Program-made: the position numbers and the translations under genes | NCBI RefSeq assembly: GCF_014773265.1 | Contig: NZ_JACWMY010000003.1 | Span: 372,001 to 436,000, forward strand | Source of the DNA: Mucilaginibacter pankratovii | GTDB lineage: Bacteria; Bacteroidota; Bacteroidia; Sphingobacteriales; Sphingobacteriaceae | DNA length: 64,000 nt | Direction of reading: 5' to 3' | Notes under the pieces: generated by a model | What the model saw: only the letters and a program-made list of their open reading frames with translations | Databases searched by the model: none | Told to the model about the DNA's origin: nothing | Shown here: positions 27,009 through 36,073 of the stretch, in pieces | Layout of the letters: every line of letters starts with the position of its first letter | How positions within the stretch are numbered: the stretch's first letter is position 1

Positions 27009-27845
27009 TTAAACATCGGATAACGCGGAACTATTATATCGTTGCTCAACAAGTTGGAATTCCCGGTCAGAAAGGTCCATTTTATAGATGGCTGTCTTTG
27101 GGAAATTTGCCTGGCAGAGTCTAACAATTTGAGCCTCATGTATGTTAGATATTTCACTGCCTAAATACATTTTCGAGATTAATTCAGAAGGAATAGCAAG
27201 CAAATTTTCTTCCCGTTTCGTAAAGACAAGTCTAATTTCTCTTTCATATTCCCAATCTATCGACTTTGTTTTCATCCACATGATTAAAGGGAAAGGATCG
27301 TTGGACGATTCAAATGGATAGTTAGTGCGTTTGTGATTGTACAGTACTCTAAGAAACATTCCCGTCGAATCGTTACTAACTTTTGATAATGTTGCTAAAT
27401 ATCTTATCATTTGTTTGGTGTCGAATTCAAAACAAACGCCAGTATGATCTTTAGCATAATGTGCCCACATCAACAAATTGTTCTTTCTCTCACTAAAGCA
27501 ACTGATTTTAACTTTGGGTAATATCTTAGCGTTAATTACCTGAACTTGGGTCTTGCCAAAATCCTTTACAAAGTTTAAGTAGAATGGTGAGGTAGTGAAG
27601 CCCTTTCGATTTAGAACATTTTTGTATTCACCTTGCTTCAAGGTATTATATATATACTGATCGCTGATCTTAATCAACAATGGATGACAATCAAATGGAT
27701 CATTGAATTTTAAAGGAGAGTTGAAATGTATTTTATTGTTTTCAAGTAATAGAATACCATTTTCCGCAGATGTGTATTTATATAGGTAATCGAGCTTGGC
27801 AACGTGTAATAGGTCATCTAATCTAACCTGATCCGATTGATTCAT
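27009..27845 (-). CDS. DUF2971-domain protein, AT-rich
   Basis: A 278-residue soluble protein with the DUF2971 pattern: LYKYTSAENGILLLENNKI, HFNSPLKFNDPFDCH at about residues 38-52, ISCFSERKNNLLMWAHYA, then GVCFEFD and a C-terminal EREIRLVFTKRE. Its catalytic or binding role is not established. The codons are visibly more AT-rich than in neighbouring genes, and it stands alone next to a tRNA gene, which suggests recent acquisition. DUF2971 genes are often found in genomic islands. No integrase or attachment repeat was seen. Confidence 0.82.
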   Translation of the reverse strand: MNQSDQVRLDDLLHVAKLDYLYKYTSAENGILLLENNKIHFNSPLKFNDPFDCHPLLIKISDQYIYNTLKQGEYKNVLNRKGFTTSPFYLNFVKDFGKTQVQVINAKILPKVKISCFSERKNNLLMWAHYAKDHTGVCFEFDTKQMIRYLATLSKVSNDSTGMFLRVLYNHKRTNYPFESSNDPFPLIMWMKTKSIDWEYEREIRLVFTKREENLLAIPSELISKMYLGSEISNIHEAQIVRLCQANFPKTAIYKMDLSDREFQLVEQRYNSSALSDV

Positions 27846-28098
27846 AGATTTCTTAGTTTAATATAATATAGCAAAGTAGGAATTCTTACTTAGGATTTTT
27901 ACCCCTTCATTCCATGGAGGGAATACTTGTATTGATAATAAATCTTTGAATACGAAAATCGGCATGAGACAAATTATAAAACCCGTGTGTCAACAAAAGG
28001 GTAAAATTACAATGATATCAAAGCTTACCATTTTGTAGTGATTTGACATCGAACGGCATTGAAACCCGTAAATCCGACATGATATATTCTTGTCGAGC

Positions 28099-28704
28099 CT
28101 AAACAGCCGGCAACCGCCAGTTAAATCTCGCCGCCAATAACCTTAATGCGCAAACCACTACAATTGCAACTGTTTGTGCCACCGGAGCGCTTACCACATA
28201 TAATAACAGGAAGTAAACCACTCCGCCCACGATACAGGCGGAAGCGTAAAATTCCTTATGGAACAGAACAGGGATCTCGCGAAGAAGCAGGTCGCGGATA
28301 ACGCCGCCAAAGCAGCCCGTGATGGTACCCAAAGCAACGCAGATAGCAGGGTGGATACCCGCGTCCAATCCTTTTTGAATGCCTGTAATGGTAAATAAGC
28401 CCAAGCCAAGCGAATCGAATAAAAACAAGGTTTTTGGCAGGTTGTGAAAGATGTTCCTGTATAAAATGGCTACTACGGCTGTCGCTAAAATAACCGAGGG
28501 CGCAATGATATCACGCATCCAGGTAACCGGTAGGTTCCCTATCAATACATCCCGTATGGTGCCCCCGCCTATCGCGGTAACAAATGCGATCACAACCACG
28601 CCAAACACATCCAGCTTCTTTTCCATGGCAGAAAAAGCCCCCGAAACTGCAAAGGCCATGGTTCCCAGCAGCTCAATAATAAAAACGTATGAAAGATGCG
28701 CCAT
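28099..28704 (-). CDS. TRIC-type cation channel family (UPF0126) membrane protein
   Basis: A 201-residue protein from the ATG at 28704, just before the first hydrophobic helix (FIIELLGTMAFAVSGAFSAM); the longer frame upstream adds an unlikely Cys/Pro-rich stretch and runs toward a repeat. It has two similar halves, each with the family motif: GGGTIRDVLIGNLP and GGVIRDLLLREIP. About seven membrane helices. Relatives are trimeric potassium-type cation channels; the physiological role in bacteria is unclear. The 253-bp gap beyond its upstream neighbour (27846-28098) shows no ORF. Confidence 0.88.
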   Translation of the reverse strand: MAHLSYVFIIELLGTMAFAVSGAFSAMEKKLDVFGVVVIAFVTAIGGGTIRDVLIGNLPVTWMRDIIAPSVILATAVVAILYRNIFHNLPKTLFLFDSLGLGLFTITGIQKGLDAGIHPAICVALGTITGCFGGVIRDLLLREIPVLFHKEFYASACIVGGVVYFLLLYVVSAPVAQTVAIVVVCALRLLAARFNWRLPAV

Positions 28705-28789
28705 CAATGCAAACTTAACTATTTTGCATGATTTGGTTAATGGTTTGACTTGTATGCCTGGGCTGCAAGGCCATAACACTAATAAAGGG

Positions 28790-28900
28790 CAGGTGATCGC
28801 TTTTAGAGTTCTTACAGGCTTATTCAGTAGTGACTTGTTTTAAATTACAATGTTCGGGCTTGTTCGGGCTGTTCGCGCCCCATGTCGAACGCGAACAAGC
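28790..28900 (+). repeat. Dispersed structured element, copy 2
   Basis: About 111 bp matching copy 1 (23018) and the inverse of copy 3 (42204). The core with the GCTTGTTCG/CGAACAAGC stem is kept. The 3' tail CCTAAAA...ATTGAAATTATTG seen in copies 1 and 3 is missing. It lies in a divergent gap just before a TACCTTTG promoter box. Confidence 0.85.
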
Positions 28901-28914
28901 GCAATAAAGGCTTA

Positions 28915-28922
28915 TACCTTTG
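28915..28922 (+). promoter_or_regulatory. -7 promoter box (TACCTTTG)
   Basis: Matches TAnnTTTG, 67 bases before the ATG at 28989 and 14 bases after the end of the dispersed element copy 2. Confidence 0.5.
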
Positions 28923-28988
28923 CAAATCACCAAGCTTAATGCGATATTGAAATACTTTTGCGCCGGACGCCTGAAAACCCAATATAGT

Positions 28989-29606
28989 ATGCAAAAAAAA
29001 CATTCAATTCTGCTGGGGATAACAATCTCTATCTCGTTGTTGCTGATAGCCACATGGTATTATCCCGGTGGGTCGCAGGCTGACAAAAACGCCATCGGGT
29101 ACAACTGGAAGAATAACTATATAAGTAATCTTTTTGGTGAAAATGCAGTTAATGGTGCCGGCAACGCATCCCGTTTTTGGGCCATCGCGGGAATGATCTT
29201 TCTGTCTGCAAGCTTTGCCCTATTCTTTGTTGAATTTTCAAAGAGAATTCCGGCGAAGGGCGCCGCTAAAATCATCAAATACATCGGGGGTATCAGTATG
29301 TTTTTTACAGCTTTAATAGCCACTCCGTTGCACGATACGATGATCACGATATCAAGTACGATGTTTCTGATAGGCATGTTTTATATTACAATTTTTGTTT
29401 TAAAGTCGAAGCTGCATATTTTTAAATTTCTTTGTGTTGGCTGCCTTTTGATTTATTATGCCACACTATACCTGTATGGCTCCGGCCATGTTAAATTTTT
29501 GCCCATCATGCAGAAAATCACGTTTGCCACTACAATAGTTTTGATTTTGGCCTTGAACTATTTTACCAAAAAGGAAGATTTTCAATATACCAAGCCGGGC
29601 AAATAA
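28989..29606 (+). CDS. Six-helix membrane protein, DUF998-like
   Basis: A 205-residue protein from the ATG at 28989; the TTG at 28920 falls in the -7 box. Six hydrophobic segments are visible (ILLGITISISLLLIATWYY, FWAIAGMIFLSASFALFF, YIGGISMFFTALIATPL, MITISSTMFLIGMFYITIF, FLCVGCLLIYYATLYLYG, ITFATTIVLILALNYF). The arrangement, with a long loop after the first helix (NNYISNLFGENAVNGAGN), resembles DUF998 proteins of unknown function. Monocistronic. Confidence 0.65.
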   Translation: MQKKHSILLGITISISLLLIATWYYPGGSQADKNAIGYNWKNNYISNLFGENAVNGAGNASRFWAIAGMIFLSASFALFFVEFSKRIPAKGAAKIIKYIGGISMFFTALIATPLHDTMITISSTMFLIGMFYITIFVLKSKLHIFKFLCVGCLLIYYATLYLYGSGHVKFLPIMQKITFATTIVLILALNYFTKKEDFQYTKPGK

Positions 29607-29686
29607 ACAACACCAAGAGCAAGGCCGCTAAAATGGTGAGTGGCACATTACTCTGAGCAACGCCCTCTCTTCAATATCAATCCTGA

Positions 29687-30145
29687 TTATGCCGTTGCAT
29701 TTTCCCCGGGATTTGGCTCACCCTTACCGCTGGTGATGAGGTTACGCAAGCTACCGGTAATATAGCCGGTCCATGCATCGAAGCAGATCTCATAGCATTC
29801 ATCACTGGGTACTAAGCCGCGGTGCGTAAAATGAACCTGTGTTTTGCCGCCGTTTTCGCTGATCTCAAATTCGATCTGTGTGCCTATCCACTCCGTTTTG
29901 TCTGTTGTAAAACTGAAGTAGTTATCCAGCACCAGCCAAACAACTTTTTTGTTGGGCACAACTTCTGTTAACTTTATGGTACAGCGGTGAAGGTCCTTCA
30001 CCTCGTAGGTAAATTCATCGTTGAGTTTATCCGTACCGCCGTTGATATTTTCAGACCACCATCCGCGAACATTATTGATGGCATGGAATACGGTATCCGG
30101 GGTTTGATCTACCGAAAAAGTAGTGTTAAAATCTGGCGTAGTCAT
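29687..30145 (-). CDS. SRPBCC (AHSA1-like) domain protein
   Basis: A 152-residue START/Bet v1-type protein: FSVDQTPDTVFHAINNVRGWW at the start, KVVWLVLDNYFSF, TQIEFEISENGGKTQVHFTH in the middle, and a long C-terminal helix (FDAWTGYITGSLRNLI). These ligand-binding or chaperone-like folds are frequently paired with ArsR regulators in Bacteroidota. Third gene of an operon with the ArsR regulator and another SRPBCC gene; spacing 11 bases. Ligand unknown. Confidence 0.87.
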   Translation of the reverse strand: MTTPDFNTTFSVDQTPDTVFHAINNVRGWWSENINGGTDKLNDEFTYEVKDLHRCTIKLTEVVPNKKVVWLVLDNYFSFTTDKTEWIGTQIEFEISENGGKTQVHFTHRGLVPSDECYEICFDAWTGYITGSLRNLITSGKGEPNPGENATA

Positions 30146-30156
30146 GTTGTTTGTTT

Positions 30157-30480
30157 TTAATTGGGTAATTTGCTATTTAATAAAGTTTCCAATTTTTTCA
30201 GTTTCGATGTCCAGAACTCGTCGAAATAAGAGATCCAGGCCTGCAGTTCTTCAAAACCATCCTTTTTCAACGTGCAATACCGTTCGCGGCCAATGTCCTG
30301 TATGGAAATAAAACCGGCACTGTATAAGATCTTAATATGCTTTGAAACGGCAGGGCGGCTCATATCGAAGTTATCTGCCAGGCTGTTGATAGTGAGGCTA
30401 TCTTCCGAAAGCAGCATCAGCATTTTCCTCCTGCTCGGGTCGCCGATTACCTGGAATGCATCAAGTGTTGGTATGGGCAT
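30157..30480 (-). CDS. ArsR-family winged-helix regulator
   Basis: A 107-residue repressor with a winged helix (FQVIGDPSRRKMLMLL, INSLADNFDMSRPAVSKHIKIL, GFISIQDIGRERYCTL). The metal-binding Cys box of true ArsR (ELCVCDL) is absent, so it is of the non-metal type that accompanies SRPBCC proteins. Middle gene of the SRPBCC-ArsR-SRPBCC operon (gaps of 4 and 11 bases). It should bind the two palindromes upstream and repress its own operon. Confidence 0.92.
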   Translation of the reverse strand: MPIPTLDAFQVIGDPSRRKMLMLLSEDSLTINSLADNFDMSRPAVSKHIKILYSAGFISIQDIGRERYCTLKKDGFEELQAWISYFDEFWTSKLKKLETLLNSKLPN

Positions 30481-30484
30481 GTTA

Positions 30485-30913
30485 TTAAGCGGTTAAAAGT
30501 TTTTCGATATTTTGGAGTTTCTCCACCCAGCCATGAAGCAGGCCGTTGTAAAAGTCCAGGTTTTCTTTTTTTGCGAAACCGCTGTGCTCCAGAAACACTT
30601 CTGTGCCTTTATCTTTTGGTTGTAACCGCCATACTACTACCGAATCGAGCGTGATGACAGCATCGCCCGGCCCACTCTTCCAGGAATAGGAAAGTTTTTT
30701 AAAGGGGACGATCTCCAGCACTTTGCAGTAAAAGATGCCGTCGAAATCCAGGCTGGGGATGGGATTTGTCCTGAACTGAAAATCGAGCCCCACAACGGGT
30801 TGAAAATCGTTTTTCATGAGCCATTGCGCCATGAGTTCAGACTTTGTGAGGTACTCCCAAACCGTTTCGGTTGGATGAGAGAAGAAAAATTGGTGTTTAA
30901 TAATTTTTGCCAT
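30485..30913 (-). CDS. SRPBCC (AHSA1-like) domain protein
   Basis: A 142-residue START-like protein, first gene of its operon: HQFFFSHPTETVWEYLTKSELMAQWLM, FRTNPIPSLDFDGIFYCKVLEI, VVWRLQPKDKGTEVFLEHSGF, and a C-terminal helix GLLHGWVEKLQNI. Related to but clearly divergent from the third gene of the operon. The family binds hydrophobic ligands; the ligand is not known. The start lies 4 bases from the first operator palindrome. Confidence 0.88.
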   Translation of the reverse strand: MAKIIKHQFFFSHPTETVWEYLTKSELMAQWLMKNDFQPVVGLDFQFRTNPIPSLDFDGIFYCKVLEIVPFKKLSYSWKSGPGDAVITLDSVVVWRLQPKDKGTEVFLEHSGFAKKENLDFYNGLLHGWVEKLQNIEKLLTA

Positions 30914-30917
30914 AATA

Positions 30918-30962
30918 GGTAACTTCTAAGTTACCCAAATGTATAAGTAACTTGTGGGTTAC
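30918..30962 (-). promoter_or_regulatory. Two ArsR operator palindromes around the promoter
   Basis: Operator 1 is an 18-bp perfect palindrome GGTAACTT-CT-AAGTTACC at 30918-30935. Operator 2 at 30947-30962 is a weaker copy, GTAACTT..GGGTTAC. Between them, on the minus strand, lies the -7 box TACATTTG (30936-30943). The promoter is thus sandwiched by two sites sharing GTAAC/GTTAC half-sites. Confidence 0.75.
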
Positions 30963-31150
30963 GCAAATTTATTTTACTTTTTATTTTATGCCAGCTTTTT
31001 GCAAACCTGTTTTTGTAAGATGCGCAGTAACGCACTCGCAAATAGCTTGAAAACTGTTGCCTTTAAGGCTGATAAGAATGTAGAAAACTTTTAGAAGAAT
31101 TTGCGGGCTTTTATTATATTCACCAAACTTAAATCTACCCGGGCAGAGGA

Positions 31151-34100
31151 ATGCGACGATGTTTACTGATAATAAGTTTGGTTTTTGCTTTTAGCCTTTA
31201 CACCTTAAAAATTCAGGCGCAAACAATAGCCTCAGGTACGGCCTCGGGCACTATTACGGGCTGCGTTGGCTCACCTTCGATAAGCCCGAATATTCAGCAA
31301 TTTACTGTTACCGGCAGTAGCTTAACAGCCGGTATCACAGCGACCGCTCCGGCAAACTTTGAGGTATCTGCAGCCGCTAATAACGGGTACAGTAATACGG
31401 TTACACTGGTGCAAACCGGCGGCGCGGTGAATAGTGTCTTGTATGTTCGCTCCGCAACCTCTGCGGGAACAGGCAGTATATCGGGCAATGTACAGCTAAC
31501 ATCACTGGGCGCTGCAACAAAAGATGTGGCTGTACACGGAACCGTAAATGCTTTGCCTACTGTAGATGCGGTGCCCGGCCAAATACTATCCAACGGAGAA
31601 TTAACAACCCCGATCAATTTCACAGGTACGGGCAAAGCTTTCAGCTGGACCAGCAATACGCCAGGCATAGGCATTCCCGCCAGCGGCATGGGAAACATTC
31701 CCTCATTTGCAGCGATTAATACGGGTAGCAGCCCCATCACAGCAACGTTTACCGTTACGCCGGTGCCTGCCGGTTTTATTTATACAGCCAACAACAACGG
31801 TAATTCCGTATCTGTAATTAACTCGGGCGATAACAGTATTGTGGCCACTATACCTGTGGGGCAAAATCCGATCAGAACCATAGTTAGCCCTGATGGTACC
31901 CGTATTTATGTGATGAATGGAGGGGGAAATAGCGTGTCGGTGATCGACTGGCTCACAAATACTGTTATAGCTACTATTCCCGTAGGGCAAAGCCCTGTTT
32001 ACATGTCGATGTCACCTGACGGCAGCTGGATATATGTATCAAATTCGGGTTCAAATAACCTTACGGCCATCAGCACTATTACAAACACGGCAGTTGCTAC
32101 AGTACCCGTAGATCTGGCCCCGTCAGTTTCAGCAATTAGCCCGGATGGGAAACACTGCTATGTAGCAAGCCTTTTTTCGGGCAATATTTCCGTTATTAAC
32201 ACACAAGCCAACCTGATAGAAGCCACGATAAGCAATATAAACAATGTTACCGATATGCAGCTAAGCCTTGATGGCTCGCGCTTATATATTACCAGCGCAG
32301 CATTAAATAAAGTCGTTGTTATTAATACTGCTACCAATGCATTAGTAACTTCGGTACCGGTAGGCAACTTTCCTTTAGGTCCATCTTTAAGTGCCGACGG
32401 CCAGCATTTATATGTTCCAAGCGAGTATGACGGAACGGTTACGGTGATCAATACATCAACCTGGGCGATAGAGGAAACAATACCGGTAGGTGCCTTTAGC
32501 ATGGGTTCAGTTATTACTCCAGACGGAAAATTTGTATACTCGGTGGGCCACATATCGCAAACGGTTTCGGTTATTAATACCCTCAATAATAGCGTAGTTG
32601 CAACTATTCCGGTTCCCGGGTTGTTGGGCCCTCCAAGCATTAGCAGCGATGGCAGCCGCATCTACATACCCGACGATGGGAATAACACCATACATGTTAT
32701 TAATACCCTTACAAATACGTTGATTGCTACTGCGCCGGTAGGCGCTAACCCCATATTATATAATAATTCCATCAGTAAAGGGAATGGATGCAGTGGTACA
32801 CCGGTAACATTTACCATTACGGTAAATCCGCAGGTACCTGTTATCACCGCATCGGGTGCCCCCGCGTCGCTTAATACGGTTTTTGGCACTGCTTCAACAT
32901 CAACCAGCTTTACTGTGTCGGGTACTAATTTGCCCGCGGGTATTTTGGTAACGCCTCCGCCCGGTTTTGAGGTAAGTATCAATAACAGCACATTTAGCAG
33001 TACGGTAACAATAGGGAGTGCGGGCGATATTGCATCCACTACGGTTTATATACGTTTAACATCTGTGGATAACGCCGCAAGCTATTCGGGTAATATCGTG
33101 TTAAGCGGCGGCGCGGGAGTTGCAAATGTAAATGTGCCAATGCCAAACAGCATTATAGGCCCGGCCCCTGTTACTATTACGGGCAACTACGGCAAATATT
33201 ACGGAGATGTGTTGACAGATTACACTTTGTATTATAACGACCCCATTGTTAAGTTTAATCCTGCTGGGTTGAAGAATGGTAACACATTTAACTCAATGGA
33301 GTTAAAATTTGGCGCAGGCGCGGCGGCCAACTCACCGGCAGGAATGTATAGCGGATCGTTGATCGTATCGGCATTTACCGGTGGCAACGGTTACCTGCCG
33401 GGTAATTACGTTTTTACATATATGCCTGTTGATGTGGTTGTAATCCCGGCGCCGTTAACCATTGCAGCAAAAAATATAGACAAGCCATACGGTACAACTC
33501 TCACTGACTTGCCGGCTGCTACGGACTTTGACCAGACCGGGATAAAAAATTCCGAAACCGTTGGAAGCGTCCGGATAACCTACGGTACAGGGGCGGCAGC
33601 GACAGCGCCGACGGGTGTATATTCAGGATCGGTAACAGCGTCTAATGCTGCGGGCGGGACATTCTCTCCATCTAACTACGATATAAGATATGTGCCGGCA
33701 AATATTACGGTTGGCGCGGCGCCCGCCCCTGCCATCACCGTTACCGGTCCATTGTCGCCGGTTAATACCATTTATGGTACCCCATCTAACGCAACAACCT
33801 TTAACTTATCGGGCACCAACCTAACTAATGTTGTTAACATAACCGCTCCGCTGGGCTTTGAGGTAAGCGGCGATAACATTACATTTAACAATATCACGGG
33901 AGTAGGAGGATCGGGCGGCTTTAATAATATCCCTATTTATATAAGATTATCAAAACTAACACCTGTAGGAACCTATAGCGGCAATGTTTTATTGAATAGT
34001 GCAGGCGCGGCACCCGTTACCATAACCATGCCTAATAGTACGGTAACCCCGGCACTTTTAACTATTTATATTACAAATGTTAATAAAACGTACGGCGATG

Positions 34101-34852
34101 CCATAGCGGGTAGCTCGGCATCCACTCTTTTTATACCGCAGGGTTTGCAAAATGGAGAGTCGGTAGGTAGTATCACTACAACATACATCCCGGATGCGGC
34201 ATCGGCCAACTCACCGGTTGGTGTGTATGCCGATGCTATTAATGGCTCTTTACCAACCGGGGGAACTTTTAACGCGGGCAATTATTCTATTACCTATATC
34301 GCGGGCCATATCTCAATCGGGCGGGCAGCTTTAACTATTATTGCTGATGATAAAACAAGGGTATACGGTGAGGCTAATCCCGTATTTACCTACCATTACA
34401 CAGGTTTTGTAAATAATGAGGATGAAGCGCAGCTAACAACATTGCCCGTACTTACAACAACGGCAACTGCTGCATCGGCTGTCGGCAGTTACCCTATTAC
34501 GGCAAGCAGCGCTATCGCCAATAATTACACAATAGCATATGTGCCGGGCACGCTTACCATATCACCCGCCCCTGTTGTACCGCCTGCTGAACTCGTTATC
34601 CCCAACACCTTTTCGCCAAACAACGATGGCGTAAACGATACCTGGAACCTACCCGCATTAGCGGCTTTCCCAAAATGCAGGGTGAATATATTTAACAGGT
34701 ACGGTACAAATGTTTTTACCGCCATTGGCTACAAAACCCCCTGGGACGGGAAATACAAAGGCGCCAACCTGCCAACCGGCGTTTACTATTACGTCATCAA
34801 CCCCGAAAATGTAAAAAACATCGTGTCGGGCTATGTTACCCTGCTCAGATAG
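31151..34852 (+). CDS. Large secreted protein: YVTN beta-propeller, MBG domains, type 9 sorting domain
   Basis: A 1233-residue exported protein (signal peptide ending near IQAQT). Order: Ig-like/PKD-type segment to about 200; a YVTN-type beta-propeller at about 205-545 with seven or more repeats of the form NSVSVINSGDNSIVATIPVG; Ig-like blocks; several MBG-type repeats from about 680 to 1140 (PVTITGNYGKYYGD, PLTIAAKNIDKPYG, LTIYITNVNKTYG, LTIIADDKTRVYG); and a CHU_C gliding-motility C-terminal domain (TFSPNNDGVNDTWNLP, NIFNRYGTNVF, LPTGVYYYVI) at about 1150-1233. The last domain is the type B sorting signal of type 9 secretion, so the protein should be on or outside the cell surface, perhaps an adhesin. 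Monocistronic; no T9SS gene nearby. Confidence 0.9.
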   Translation: MRRCLLIISLVFAFSLYTLKIQAQTIASGTASGTITGCVGSPSISPNIQQFTVTGSSLTAGITATAPANFEVSAAANNGYSNTVTLVQTGGAVNSVLYVRSATSAGTGSISGNVQLTSLGAATKDVAVHGTVNALPTVDAVPGQILSNGELTTPINFTGTGKAFSWTSNTPGIGIPASGMGNIPSFAAINTGSSPITATFTVTPVPAGFIYTANNNGNSVSVINSGDNSIVATIPVGQNPIRTIVSPDGTRIYVMNGGGNSVSVIDWLTNTVIATIPVGQSPVYMSMSPDGSWIYVSNSGSNNLTAISTITNTAVATVPVDLAPSVSAISPDGKHCYVASLFSGNISVINTQANLIEATISNINNVTDMQLSLDGSRLYITSAALNKVVVINTATNALVTSVPVGNFPLGPSLSADGQHLYVPSEYDGTVTVINTSTWAIEETIPVGAFSMGSVITPDGKFVYSVGHISQTVSVINTLNNSVVATIPVPGLLGPPSISSDGSRIYIPDDGNNTIHVINTLTNTLIATAPVGANPILYNNSISKGNGCSGTPVTFTITVNPQVPVITASGAPASLNTVFGTASTSTSFTVSGTNLPAGILVTPPPGFEVSINNSTFSSTVTIGSAGDIASTTVYIRLTSVDNAASYSGNIVLSGGAGVANVNVPMPNSIIGPAPVTITGNYGKYYGDVLTDYTLYYNDPIVKFNPAGLKNGNTFNSMELKFGAGAAANSPAGMYSGSLIVSAFTGGNGYLPGNYVFTYMPVDVVVIPAPLTIAAKNIDKPYGTTLTDLPAATDFDQTGIKNSETVGSVRITYGTGAAATAPTGVYSGSVTASNAAGGTFSPSNYDIRYVPANITVGAAPAPAITVTGPLSPVNTIYGTPSNATTFNLSGTNLTNVVNITAPLGFEVSGDNITFNNITGVGGSGGFNNIPIYIRLSKLTPVGTYSGNVLLNSAGAAPVTITMPNSTVTPALLTIYITNVNKTYGDAIAGSSASTLFIPQGLQNGESVGSITTTYIPDAASANSPVGVYADAINGSLPTGGTFNAGNYSITYIAGHISIGRAALTIIADDKTRVYGEANPVFTYHYTGFVNNEDEAQLTTLPVLTTTATAASAVGSYPITASSAIANNYTIAYVPGTLTISPAPVVPPAELVIPNTFSPNNDGVNDTWNLPALAAFPKCRVNIFNRYGTNVFTAIGYKTPWDGKYKGANLPTGVYYYVINPENVKNIVSGYVTLLR

Positions 34853-34874
34853 TAAAAATATTTTCGCTGCCAAT

Positions 34875-34910
34875 ACAGTGCATAACAGTTATCAAATTTC
34901 GGTTACTTAG
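34875..34910 (+). promoter_or_regulatory. Shared rhamnose-locus motif, copy 1 (upstream of rhaT)
   Basis: ACAGTGCATAACAGTT at 34875-34890 is identical to 36074-36089 and in both cases is followed after ten bases by GGTTA. The motif contains the direct repeat ACAGT-N5-ACAGT (10-bp period). Likely binding site of the locus regulator or shared promoter part; 56 bases before the rhaT ATG. Confidence 0.6.
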
Positions 34911-34945
34911 CTTAGCATTGTTATTTACCAATTAACCTAATTTTC

Positions 34946-36034
34946 ATGCAAGCAATATTTGGGATCATATTCCATTTTATCGGTGGTTTTGCCTCGGGCA
35001 GTTTTTACATACCTTATAAAAAAGTAAAGGGCTGGGCTTGGGAAAGCTTCTGGATTGTCGGCGGCATTTTCTCCTGGCTTATTGTACCGCCCGTAGCGGC
35101 ATGGTTAACCGTTCCGCATTTTGTGGAAATCATCAAAGCTACCAACGGCGGCATCCTGGGTTTAACCTATTTCTTTGGTTTATTATGGGGCATAGGCGGC
35201 TTAACCTATGGTTTGGGCGTTCGTTACTTAGGCGTATCGTTGGGCAGTACCATCATATTAGGCCTGTGCTCAGTATTCGGAGCTTTGGTGCCCGCTGTTT
35301 TTTACCAATTCTCACCAACGGCCGGTAAAGACAGCATCGGTACGCTTGCTTCAACCCATTGGGGACAAATGGTTTTATTGGGCATCCTCGTCTGCGTTAT
35401 TGGTATTATTATCTGCGGCCGTGCCGGTACTTTAAAAGAACGCGACCTGAACAAAGAGGGCGCTGTAGTTAACGAAAATAAAGAGTACCGCTTTGGCCTG
35501 GGTATAACCGTTGCCATTATATCCGGGGTATTAAGCGCTTGTTTTGCTTTTGGTATTGATGCCGGTGCAGATATGGCCAACGCGGCAAACGCAGCCTGGC
35601 GAACAGCCAACCACATTACTGATAATGCAAATTTCCTGTATAAAAACAACGTTACTTATATAGTGATCCTTTGGGGCGGTTTAACTACCAACTTTATATG
35701 GTGTATGATATTGAACGCCCGCAATAAAACATTTGGTAACTATACCGACAGCAAAACGCCACTGTTAAAAAACTATATCTTCTCGGCTTTAGCCGGCACC
35801 ACCTGGTTCCTGCAATTCTTTTTTTATGGCATGGGCGAAAGCAAGTTGGGCAATGGCGCAAGCTCGTGGATATTGCACATGGCGTTCATCATACTGGTAG
35901 CCAATGGCTGGGGATTGGTATTAAGGGAATGGAAGGGTGTGAGTAGAAAAGCTTTAACAACGGTGATTGCAGGGATCGTAACCATCATCATTTCTATATT
36001 GATTGTTGGCTATGGTAATTCTATTAAAGCCTGA
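34946..36034 (+). CDS. rhaT: L-rhamnose/proton symporter
   Basis: A 362-residue inner-membrane protein with ten hydrophobic helices. The start IIFHFIGGFASGSFYIPYKKVKGW and the blocks GGLTYGLGVRYLGVSLG and STIILGLCSVFGALVPA are typical of RhaT, the proton-driven rhamnose importer of the drug/metabolite transporter superfamily. The context confirms this, because aldolase, isomerase and kinase for rhamnose follow on the same strand. Separated from the aldolase gene by 149 bases that carry a second copy of the shared motif, so it may have its own transcript. Confidence 0.95.
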   Translation: MQAIFGIIFHFIGGFASGSFYIPYKKVKGWAWESFWIVGGIFSWLIVPPVAAWLTVPHFVEIIKATNGGILGLTYFFGLLWGIGGLTYGLGVRYLGVSLGSTIILGLCSVFGALVPAVFYQFSPTAGKDSIGTLASTHWGQMVLLGILVCVIGIIICGRAGTLKERDLNKEGAVVNENKEYRFGLGITVAIISGVLSACFAFGIDAGADMANAANAAWRTANHITDNANFLYKNNVTYIVILWGGLTTNFIWCMILNARNKTFGNYTDSKTPLLKNYIFSALAGTTWFLQFFFYGMGESKLGNGASSWILHMAFIILVANGWGLVLREWKGVSRKALTTVIAGIVTIIISILIVGYGNSIKA

Positions 36035-36073
36035 TTTTGAATGCTGAACCGCCTGAAGGCCGAGTTGCTCAAC

